DNA from: CAVRXT01 sp963725655
GTDB taxonomy: Bacteria; Acidobacteriota; Terriglobia; Acidiferrales; UBA7541
Direction: 5' to 3'
Length of the DNA: 64,000 nucleotides
NCBI GenBank assembly: GCA_963725655.1
Contig: CAVRYY010000002.1
Location: 124,001 to 188,000 of the forward strand
This document shows positions 18,357-26,114 of this stretch, one piece after another. The notes below the pieces were generated by a model that ran no database searches, was not told where the DNA came from, and was given only the letters and a program-made list of their open reading frames with translations. Made by a program: the position numbers and the translations under genes. How positions within the stretch are numbered: position 1 is the first letter of the stretch; the number at the start of each line of letters is the position of its first letter.

Positions 18357-20594
18357 CTACGGCTGGCGATCCAGCCGGAACGCGGCCGCCTGGAAATCTC
18401 CTCGCAGCTCGAGCTGCAAACCGTGGCGCATCCACCACGCTCCCGAGGCGATTTCCGGCGTGTCGGAAGGGGCTTTGCTCTCGATCCAGCCGAGCTTGTA
18501 CTCCGCCTCCGGATCGAGCCCTTGCAGTTGCAGCAGAGGAAACCCGCGTTCCTCCTGCGTGGCATTCGCGAACGCAAAAACCACCGCCTGACTCTTATCG
18601 CTTGAAACCGTCTCGGTTGCCGAGAACTCGCTGCCGTCGCGCGGGCTGATGAGCCGGTAGAGATCGCCGCGCACAATCGTGCGCTGCACGGAGTGATACG
18701 CGGCGATCAACCGCTTGGCCGTGGCAAAGTCCTCCGCGGTCCAGTGATTCAGGTTTGCGCCAATGCCCAGCGAGCCCTGCATCGAGCTGAGTATGCGGTA
18801 GGTGAGCGAGGTCGCGCGGAAGTTGAGCCAGTGCGGCGAGTCGGTAACCCAAGCCATCATGATCTGCGGCGTGTAGGCATAACTGAAACCATCCTGCATC
18901 GACAGCCGGTCGAAGGGATCGGTATTGTCGGAAGGCCACACCTCATCGGTGTAGTGCAAAATGCCCAGGTCGACGCGCCCCCCGCCGCCCGAGCAGCTTT
19001 CAATCTCGATCTTCGGATGCTTCTCGCGCAGCTCCGCAAGAATCGAATAGAGATTGCGAATGAACTCAACGTAGACGCGCTTCTGTTCGTCGACGGGAAC
19101 TTGATCCCAACCCGGCTCCGACCAGTTGCGGTTGTAATCCCACTTCAGAAACGCAATATCGTTTTCGCTGAGCAGCTTATCCAGAAATCCTTCGACGTAG
19201 TTGCGCACATCCGGGCGAGCCAGATTCAGTACCAGCTGGTTGCGCGATTCCGAGCGAGGCCGCCCGGGAAAATTCAATACCCAGTCCGGATGTTTTCGAT
19301 AGAGGTCCGAATCGGGATTCACCATCTCCGGCTCGACCCACAATCCGAAATCCATACCCAGCGAATGCACTTTGTCGATCAGCGGCTTCAAACCATGCGG
19401 AAATTTCTCCGCATTCACGTACCAGTCGCCTAGCCCCGCGTGATCGTCTTTGCGCTGCCCAAACCAGCCGTCGTCCATCACAAATCGATCCACGCCAATC
19501 GACGCCGCCTTCTCCGCCAGCGCCATCTGCCCCGCTTCATCCACTCTAAACTCCGTCGCCTCCCACGAGTTGTAAATCACCGGACGCGGCTTGGGATCCG
19601 GCGCATGCGGCAAAATATGCGCGATTTCAAAACGATGCAGTAGACGCGAGGCTTCCCCCAGACCATGATCGGAATAACCCCCGTAGAAAACCGGCGTCTC
19701 CAGATGTTCATCGGGTTTCAGTTTGTAGCCAAAATCAAAAGGGTTGAAGCCACCGGTCACCCGCACCGCATCTCGCTGCGTCCGTTCCACGCTAATCCGC
19801 CAGGAACCCGACCACGCCAGCGCGCCAAACCATACTTCGCCGTGCTCCTCGCCGGCCACAGCCGGCCCGGCCGCTGCCTGGCTATCGTCGCGTGAAATCG
19901 CGAACCACGGATTGGCCTGATGTCCAGTGGTGCCGCGTCGGCTTTCGATCACTCGCTCCCCGCCGTGAATCGGCTCCTGGTTCAGCGTCCACTCTCCGCC
20001 CCAGCGGCCGGTCAAGTAGTTTAAGGTGTAGCGCGCCGGAGGTAAGGTCCACTGCGCGGCCGCTGCCTGCTCGACCACAATAGGCTGCTTCTCCCGGTTT
20101 TCGATATCCGCGGAGCGCGCCAGAATTCCGCTCTCCGGGTCCATCGTGTACCGCAGCGTCACATAAATCTCGCGAGAGATGTCCTTCAGCAGCACCTCAG
20201 CCGCCTGTGGGCTGCTCTGCGTGGCCCGGACAAAATGGAGCACTAAATCGCGATTGCCATCGGCAAAAGTCACCTTCAGCGCAGGCTCGGTAAAGAGGCC
20301 AGCGCCCCACCCTGCATACTCCTCCGGCGTGGTGGTGTACGGCGAATCAAACGAAGCCAGCTCCGGAAACGAGTGTGCCGGACCAACGCTGTCGTGCATT
20401 CCGATGCGCCCGCCCCAGTAGAGAGGCTGCAACTCGCCGCGCTCGTTCACGCCGAACGCATAAGTGGAATTGCCGCCGTCGAGGCGGAAGACCTGAGCAG
20501 TCGAAGTCTGGGCCATGCCCGCACCGGCGGCGAGCAGTGCCAGCAAGACAGACGTAGATAGAAGGGAAAAAATACGCATCAGTGAGTTTTTCAT
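18357..20594 (-). CDS. Exported alpha-galactosidase (GH36)
   Basis: A 745-residue glycoside hydrolase with a signal peptide (RIFSLLSTSVLLALLAAGAG), so acting outside the cytoplasm. The N-terminal beta-sandwich is followed by the (beta/alpha)8 barrel containing FVMDDGWFGQRKDD, FGLWVEPEMVNPDSDLY and FLKWDYNRNW. The nucleophile is Asp486 in KWDYN; the acid/base is Asp556 in WPSDNTDPFDRL. The SCSGGGGRVD block between them is also diagnostic of GH36. It releases alpha-linked galactose from oligosaccharides such as raffinose or from galactomannan side chains. An exported beta-galactosidase gene lies just upstream on the same strand (111 bp), so the pair probably acts on one galactose-bearing polysaccharide. 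Confidence 0.93.
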   Translation of the reverse strand: MKNSLMRIFSLLSTSVLLALLAAGAGMAQTSTAQVFRLDGGNSTYAFGVNERGELQPLYWGGRIGMHDSVGPAHSFPELASFDSPYTTTPEEYAGWGAGLFTEPALKVTFADGNRDLVLHFVRATQSSPQAAEVLLKDISREIYVTLRYTMDPESGILARSADIENREKQPIVVEQAAAAQWTLPPARYTLNYLTGRWGGEWTLNQEPIHGGERVIESRRGTTGHQANPWFAISRDDSQAAAGPAVAGEEHGEVWFGALAWSGSWRISVERTQRDAVRVTGGFNPFDFGYKLKPDEHLETPVFYGGYSDHGLGEASRLLHRFEIAHILPHAPDPKPRPVIYNSWEATEFRVDEAGQMALAEKAASIGVDRFVMDDGWFGQRKDDHAGLGDWYVNAEKFPHGLKPLIDKVHSLGMDFGLWVEPEMVNPDSDLYRKHPDWVLNFPGRPRSESRNQLVLNLARPDVRNYVEGFLDKLLSENDIAFLKWDYNRNWSEPGWDQVPVDEQKRVYVEFIRNLYSILAELREKHPKIEIESCSGGGGRVDLGILHYTDEVWPSDNTDPFDRLSMQDGFSYAYTPQIMMAWVTDSPHWLNFRATSLTYRILSSMQGSLGIGANLNHWTAEDFATAKRLIAAYHSVQRTIVRGDLYRLISPRDGSEFSATETVSSDKSQAVVFAFANATQEERGFPLLQLQGLDPEAEYKLGWIESKAPSDTPEIASGAWWMRHGLQLELRGDFQAAAFRLDRQP

Positions 20595-20705
20595 TTCGCC
20601 GTATCCTAGCATCCGGTGCCGCCGCTTGTCCCGCCCCGGGATGAACGCGAACTGTAATTCTCATTTGGCATGACCCGCTGCCGGCACGCTGCGTTCAGCT
20701 CGGGT

Positions 20706-22898
20706 TCAGCGCGTTTGGGCGCTCTCTTTCATGATGAGCAGGTCCCAAGGTGCAAGCGTTGTCTGCTGCCCCTGCGCGAGCGATTGACCGGTAAGCACGT
20801 CGGTGCCGGCGGTGTAGGAATAGCTGAACGTAGCGGGTGAACTGGAATAGTTGAGATAGTAGTGGAGATTCCGGCCGTCATGGCTGATTCCGTGCTTCAC
20901 GCGGACGCTTGCAGGAAGCTGCTGGTCGGGGCCAGTGAGGCCCGCGCCACCGAGCGCCTCCAATACGATCGCCTCCTGGAGCTTATCGGAGAGTGCGGTG
21001 CCCTCATAGATGAGAGTTCCGGAGCCGAAGTCGTTCGACGTGATCGCCGGCCAGCGGCCAAAGAAGGGATGGTCGTAAGCGGCGAGCGGCTTTGCTGTCT
21101 CCAGCTGCAGAAATTCGGCCCAGGTACTTACCTTGTTTTCTTCCCCAACGTGGAAGGGATCGCCGGTCAGTGCCAGGGGCTGCTCCAGATTGGAAAACTC
21201 TTGGTAGGTGAACCCCGCTGCCTTTCGTAGCGGGCCGGGCGCGAGCTCCCAGCGCACGGCGGAATTCTCATTGGTGAAGCCGCTCTTGAACGTCATCAAG
21301 ACGTGTCCGCCTCCGTGGACGTAGTCCGCGAGTCTCTGCAAGAGCGCGTCGTCCGCAACGTACAGGCACGGAACGATAAGCAGCTTGTACTGCGACAGTT
21401 CCGCTGCAGTCACGTTGGGAAAGACGAAATCGGCGCCGACGTTGGCGGTGTAAAGGGAGCGGTGGAGTTGGCTGAGAACGGCGTTGTAACCTCCCGACGC
21501 TTTGCCCGGCACCCACATGGGGCTGCCCTGCCGTTCGTACGGCATGAAGCTGATGCCGTTGGACGAGTCCACACTGTAGAGAATAGCGACTCGATTCTGG
21601 ATGCGCATGTTGGCTAATTCGGGGCCAACCTTCTGAAGTTCGTGCGCGATGCGAGTAACCTCACCGTAAACGCGATTGGGTCCGAGGTCGTGGCTCAGTA
21701 CGCCCTTCCAATAGGTTTCCTGACCGGCATGAATCGAGTGCCAATGCCAGTACTCCACCATGTTGGCGCCGCTGGAGACGTGGGTGTAAACGTCAAGGCG
21801 CAGCTGGCCGTCATAGGGAGGGAACTGACCCGCGGAGTCCCAGCCGAGAGTTTGCGCATTTGTTTCCGTGACAAGGTAATTCGTGTGTTTGAGGGAACGC
21901 GAAAAGTCGCCTTGAAGGGCCTGCCACGCACCATCGAGATGTTCCTGGGTGCCGTGATACGGGTTGTTGGCGACCACATCGAGCGCGGCGGCGACGGCGG
22001 GTTCATCGACGTCGGACCTCATCATGCTGCCAAAATCCTGGGTGACAAATTGATCGGGGCGGCGAAATTTGCGAACCAGCGCGGCTTGCCATGCCAGGAA
22101 ATTCGTAACGCGAATCTGCTGCCAGCGGGTCCATTCGAGTTTGTAGCTCGTGCTGGTGGCATTATCTCGAGTGGGCATGTCGGCCCAGTCCTTGATGTCC
22201 TCGCCCCAATAGTTCAGGAACCATGCTTTGTTGAGGGCGTCCGTGGTTCCGAACTTTTGTTTGAGATGATCCACGAATCCGGCGAAGACGTCGGGGTTCG
22301 AGGCGCCGTATGATGCCGTTTCATTGTCGATCTGCCAGCCGATCACCGCCCGGTTATCTTTGTAGTGGCTTACCAGCTTGCTGATCACACGCTCCGCATA
22401 GAGCCGAAACTTCGGATTGTCGAAATCCATGTTTTGCCGCATGCCGTAGCCGACCGAGCCGCCTCCGAGCGGCCGGGCAAGAATCTCAGGATGCGCGTGC
22501 GCCATCCACGTGGGTATCGAGTAGGTGGGCGTACCCATGATCACCTTGATCCCGGCCTTGCCCATGGCATCTACCGCTCGATCCATCCAGGCGTACTCGA
22601 AGTGCCCATCGGTCGGCTCCCATAGGCTCCAGGTAGACTCGCCCATGCGAACGACGGTGATGCCCGCGGCTTTCATTAGCGCGACGTCTTTTTCCAGCCG
22701 GCCGGGCTGCAGGTCCGCCGGCATGTATTCGTTGTAGTACGCGGCGCCGTAGAGGATCGTGGGTTGCGACGCTCCAGGCACGGCCGAAGGCGCTTGAGCC
22801 AACGCGGAGAACGGCGCGGAGAAACACCAGGCCAATGCTGTTGCCGCGATCACAACGCTGAAAATGGCGCGGAGTGTCTTAGCTGTATGCTCTTGCAT
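20706..22898 (-). CDS. Exported beta-galactosidase (GH42)
   Basis: A 730-residue glycosidase. The A domain has the GH42 features EKDVALMKAAGITVVRMGE and GWQIDNETASYG, with Glu193 as likely acid/base; a second glutamate in YLVTETNAQTLGW, near residue 350, is the likely nucleophile. A beta-galactosidase trimerisation-type domain follows (NMRIQNRVAILYSVDSSNG onward). I start at the ATG at 22898, which has GGGAG seven bases before it and opens a signal peptide ending near ALAQA; the open frame extends to 23021 without such support. Secretion is unusual for GH42, many of which are cytoplasmic. It is divergent from uvrB. Confidence 0.9.
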   Translation of the reverse strand: MQEHTAKTLRAIFSVVIAATALAWCFSAPFSALAQAPSAVPGASQPTILYGAAYYNEYMPADLQPGRLEKDVALMKAAGITVVRMGESTWSLWEPTDGHFEYAWMDRAVDAMGKAGIKVIMGTPTYSIPTWMAHAHPEILARPLGGGSVGYGMRQNMDFDNPKFRLYAERVISKLVSHYKDNRAVIGWQIDNETASYGASNPDVFAGFVDHLKQKFGTTDALNKAWFLNYWGEDIKDWADMPTRDNATSTSYKLEWTRWQQIRVTNFLAWQAALVRKFRRPDQFVTQDFGSMMRSDVDEPAVAAALDVVANNPYHGTQEHLDGAWQALQGDFSRSLKHTNYLVTETNAQTLGWDSAGQFPPYDGQLRLDVYTHVSSGANMVEYWHWHSIHAGQETYWKGVLSHDLGPNRVYGEVTRIAHELQKVGPELANMRIQNRVAILYSVDSSNGISFMPYERQGSPMWVPGKASGGYNAVLSQLHRSLYTANVGADFVFPNVTAAELSQYKLLIVPCLYVADDALLQRLADYVHGGGHVLMTFKSGFTNENSAVRWELAPGPLRKAAGFTYQEFSNLEQPLALTGDPFHVGEENKVSTWAEFLQLETAKPLAAYDHPFFGRWPAITSNDFGSGTLIYEGTALSDKLQEAIVLEALGGAGLTGPDQQLPASVRVKHGISHDGRNLHYYLNYSSSPATFSYSYTAGTDVLTGQSLAQGQQTTLAPWDLLIMKESAQTR

Positions 22899-23099
22899 AG
22901 GTGGCTCCCGGCGAGCGTCCGACAGCTGCTCGATGTGATCGGAACCGATGCGGATGATGTTGTACGTGCAGGACTCTACCGCGAAAAGACTCCCTTCCGC
23001 CACCGCCTTGACGGCAAGCATCCACGCGCATCGGATAGCCGCTTTGGATTACAATGGTGGTTTCCGATTTGCGCGCTTACCGCGCCGGGACGCTCCTAC

Positions 23100-25244
23100 A
23101 TGGACTTCAAACTAGCTAGCTCCTACGAACCTCGCGGCGACCAGCCGGAAGCCATCCGCCAGATCACCCAAGGGCTCCGCGACGGCTCCAAGCACCAGGT
23201 GCTCCTGGGAGTCACCGGATCGGGCAAGACTTTCACCATGGCCAAGGTGATCGAGGAAGTGAACCGGCCGGCGCTGGTACTGGCCCACAATAAAACGCTG
23301 GCGGCGCAGCTCTTCCACGAATTTCGCTCCTTTTTCCCGAACAACGCCGTCGAATATTTCGTCAGCTATTACGATTACTATCAGCCCGAAGCGTACGTTC
23401 CCTCCAGCGACACCTACATCGAAAAAGAATCCACCATCAACGACGAGCTGGACAAGCTGCGCATGAGCGCCACCCGCTCGCTCTTCGAACGCCGCGACGT
23501 CATCATCGTCGCCTCGGTTTCCTGCATCTACGGCCTGGGTTCACCCGAGGCCTACTACGGAATGATGCTGCTCCTCGAAAAGGGACAGCAGATCGCCCGC
23601 GAATCCATTCTGCGCAAGCTCGTTGAAATCCAATATGAACGCACCGAAGGCCTGCGCCGCGGCACATTTCGCGTGCGCGGCGATATCATCGAGATTTTTC
23701 CGCCCTACGACGATCTCGCCGTGCGCATCGAACTGTGGGGCAGCCAGATTGAGGCCATCCGCAAGATCGATCCGCTCACCGGCGAAATTCGTTCCAAGGA
23801 AGGCGAAGTCACCCGCCAGCCGATTTATCCCAAGACCCATTACGTTCTGCCCGCAGAACAAAAAGAGCGCGCCATCCAATCGATTTACGCCGAACTCGAT
23901 TGGTGGAAGCCCGAACTCATGCGCCAGGGCAAAATCGTCGAGGCCCAGCGCATCGTCCAGCGCACCATGTTCGATATCGAAATGATGCGCACCATCGGCT
24001 ATTGCCACGGCATCGAAAACTACTCGCGCCACATGTCCGGCCGTCTGCCCGGCGAAGCGCCGCCCACGCTATTGGACTATTTCCCCGAGGACTACCTGCT
24101 GATCGCCGACGAATCGCACCAATCCATCCCGCAAGTGCGCGCGATGTACCACGGCGACCGCTCCCGCAAGCAGACCTTGGTGGACTACGGATTCCGCCTT
24201 CCGTCGGCTCTCGATAATCGTCCGCTCACGTTCGAAGAGTTCGAGCATCGCACCGGTCAGGTGACCTACGTCTCGGCAACGCCCGGACCGTACGAACTCA
24301 CCAAGTCTGCCGGAATAATCGTGGAGCAGGTGATCCGGCCGACCGGGTTGGTCGATCCCGAAGTGGAAGTGCGGCCGGTGAAGGGCCAGGTAGACGACCT
24401 GCTGGAAGAAATTCGCATCCGCGCGGAAAAGCAGGAGCGCGTGCTGGTTACCACGCTTACCAAGCGCATGTCCGAGGATCTTGCCGAATATTTCGGCGAA
24501 GTTGGGGTTCGCTGCCGCTATCTGCATTCGGAAATCGAAACTCTTGAGCGGGTGAAGATTCTGCGCGATCTCCGCCGCGGCGAATACGACGTGCTGATCG
24601 GCATTAACCTGCTGCGCGAGGGGCTCGATTTGCCTGAGGTTTCCCTGGTGGCCATTCTCGACGCCGATAAAGAGGGATACCTGCGCAGCGCCACGTCGCT
24701 CATCCAGACCATCGGCCGCTGTGCCCGCCACGTCGAGGGCCGCGCCATTCTCTACGCGGACAGAATGACCGACTCGATGCGCCAAGCCATCGGCGAAACC
24801 AATCGCCGCCGCGCCAAGCAGCAGGCCTACAACGTCGAAAACAACATCACCCCGCAATCGATTCGCACGCTGGTGGATATGGAGCTAGCCAAGATCGTCG
24901 ACGCCGACTATCTCACCGTTCCGGCCGGGGAACTCGAGTTCGAAGAAATCAACAACCCGCGCGATCTGAAGCGCGTCATCGACGAAATGGAATTGGCGAT
25001 GCGCGCCGCGGCGGGCAAATTCGAGTTCGAGCGCGCCGCAGGCCTGCGCGACCGAATTCGCGCTCTGAAGCTGCGTGACCCGCAAGCGCTGTATGCTCCG
25101 GCGCTGGAAGGTCCGGAAAGCGGGCCAGCTTCGGAAGCCGGTGCCGATCCTGGCGCCGGTGCAGCACCGTCCGCGCCAGCCGTTCCGCCGCCACCCGCGG
25201 GCGCATCTGGCGCGAGCGGCGAGCGCAAGCAGGCAGCAAAGTAG
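23100..25244 (+). CDS. uvrB: Excinuclease ABC subunit B
   Basis: A 714-residue DNA-damage-recognition helicase of nucleotide excision repair, partner of UvrA and UvrC. The Walker A motif GVTGSGKT lies near residue 40, the beta-hairpin region has YFVSYYDYYQPEAYVP, and the helicase motifs VSATPGPYE and QTIGRCARHVEGR follow. A C-terminal UVR motif (about residues 625-660) binds UvrC. After it comes a low-complexity Pro/Ala/Gly tail ending in KQAAK, longer than in most homologues. The start MDFKLASSYEPRGDQ fits the family; the upstream open frame from 22764 overlaps the divergent beta-galactosidase gene and is not coding. Confidence 0.97.
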   Translation: MDFKLASSYEPRGDQPEAIRQITQGLRDGSKHQVLLGVTGSGKTFTMAKVIEEVNRPALVLAHNKTLAAQLFHEFRSFFPNNAVEYFVSYYDYYQPEAYVPSSDTYIEKESTINDELDKLRMSATRSLFERRDVIIVASVSCIYGLGSPEAYYGMMLLLEKGQQIARESILRKLVEIQYERTEGLRRGTFRVRGDIIEIFPPYDDLAVRIELWGSQIEAIRKIDPLTGEIRSKEGEVTRQPIYPKTHYVLPAEQKERAIQSIYAELDWWKPELMRQGKIVEAQRIVQRTMFDIEMMRTIGYCHGIENYSRHMSGRLPGEAPPTLLDYFPEDYLLIADESHQSIPQVRAMYHGDRSRKQTLVDYGFRLPSALDNRPLTFEEFEHRTGQVTYVSATPGPYELTKSAGIIVEQVIRPTGLVDPEVEVRPVKGQVDDLLEEIRIRAEKQERVLVTTLTKRMSEDLAEYFGEVGVRCRYLHSEIETLERVKILRDLRRGEYDVLIGINLLREGLDLPEVSLVAILDADKEGYLRSATSLIQTIGRCARHVEGRAILYADRMTDSMRQAIGETNRRRAKQQAYNVENNITPQSIRTLVDMELAKIVDADYLTVPAGELEFEEINNPRDLKRVIDEMELAMRAAAGKFEFERAAGLRDRIRALKLRDPQALYAPALEGPESGPASEAGADPGAGAAPSAPAVPPPPAGASGASGERKQAAK

Positions 25245-25306
25245 CGGCAAGGGCGTTGCCTTACGCTCGCACGGTTAATCGAATCGCTTTGTCTTTTTCC
25301 GGGTGC

Positions 25307-25337
25307 TCCACTCTTCCCGGATTTTGGGAAGGGTGGG
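25307..25337. repeat. Intergenic stem-loop repeat, copy A
   Basis: A 12-bp stem (TCCACTCTTCCC with GGGAAGGGTGGG, two G-T pairs) encloses a 7-base loop. A near-identical element is at 36777-36807, and related 7-base-loop elements lie at 41.6-49.7 kb. It sits just before the PagL-like gene and could also act as a transcript-end hairpin for uvrB. Confidence 0.75.
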
Positions 25338-25347
25338 CGCTCCGATT

Positions 25348-26025
25348 TTGAACAAACAGCTGATCACCTCTCACACATTCCGGCGCACGCCAGTCCTACT
25401 GGCGATAACTCTATTCGTTCTGGCCGCGGCAATCCCAGTTCACGCACAGGGTCCTGTCCCCGGCAAGAATGAATTCGATGTCTACGCAGGCGGTTCCTGG
25501 GATTCCCCCCACGTGATCGGCGTCACCTCGCACCGCGAGATTATCGATATCGGGGGCCGCTACGGCCGCACCCTGGAGATTTGGCGCAACGTAACCTTTG
25601 GAATAACTATCGACGTCGTTCCCGCAGAGCTCGTAGTCCAGCCCAAAATCACTTTCACCCCTGTGCCCGGCAATCCCAACGAATCCGTTGTGAACCAAGG
25701 CCCCCGGCACGCCGTCTATGGCGCTGGCTTTAATCCCCTGGGCATCGAATGGACGTTTTTCCGTCGCCGCCGCATCCAACCCATGGCCGCGTCCACCGCA
25801 GGCATGGTTTTTTCGGTGATACCCGTCCCTCTCGACGTTCCCAACGCCACCCGGTCCAACTTCACTTTTGACTTCCAGGGCGGCGTGCGCATTTTTAATT
25901 CCGCCCGCACCCGCGCCATTCTCCTGGGCTACAAGTACCAGCACATTTCCAACGCTTACCGCACCAGCGTAAATCCCGGGGTAGACGGCAACGTAATCTT
26001 TGCCGGATACTCGTTCTTCCGTTAG
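25348..26025 (+). CDS. PagL-like outer-membrane acyloxyacyl hydrolase, second copy
   Basis: A protein of about 225 residues with a signal peptide (LLAITLFVLAAAIPVHAQ) and a small-barrel pattern ending in an aromatic strand (NVIFAGYSFFR). Near the C-terminus GYKYQHISNAYRTSVNPG contains the His-x-Ser-Asn motif of PagL-type lipid A deacylases, more canonical than in the copy at 1799-2419. The middle segment FNPLGIEWTFF also resembles PLDVQWNFT of the other copy. The start is uncertain: I use TTG 25348, eleven bases after GGGTGGG, because an upstream GTG (25303) would translate the stem-loop repeat. Function on lipid A is inferred from the family. Confidence 0.72.
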   Translation: MNKQLITSHTFRRTPVLLAITLFVLAAAIPVHAQGPVPGKNEFDVYAGGSWDSPHVIGVTSHREIIDIGGRYGRTLEIWRNVTFGITIDVVPAELVVQPKITFTPVPGNPNESVVNQGPRHAVYGAGFNPLGIEWTFFRRRRIQPMAASTAGMVFSVIPVPLDVPNATRSNFTFDFQGGVRIFNSARTRAILLGYKYQHISNAYRTSVNPGVDGNVIFAGYSFFR

Positions 26026-26114
26026 TCTCAATTGCCGGAAAGCGCGAACCGACATTCGACACGCACAATCCCCAACCATATGAATCCCAACCAAGCCACA
26101 GCAGGAATCCGCGA

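Noticed and set aside
18342..18368. Possible bidirectional hairpin between convergent genes (CGCCAGC with GCTGGCG)
   Set aside because: It overlaps the end of the galactosidase gene and lacks T runs on both sides.
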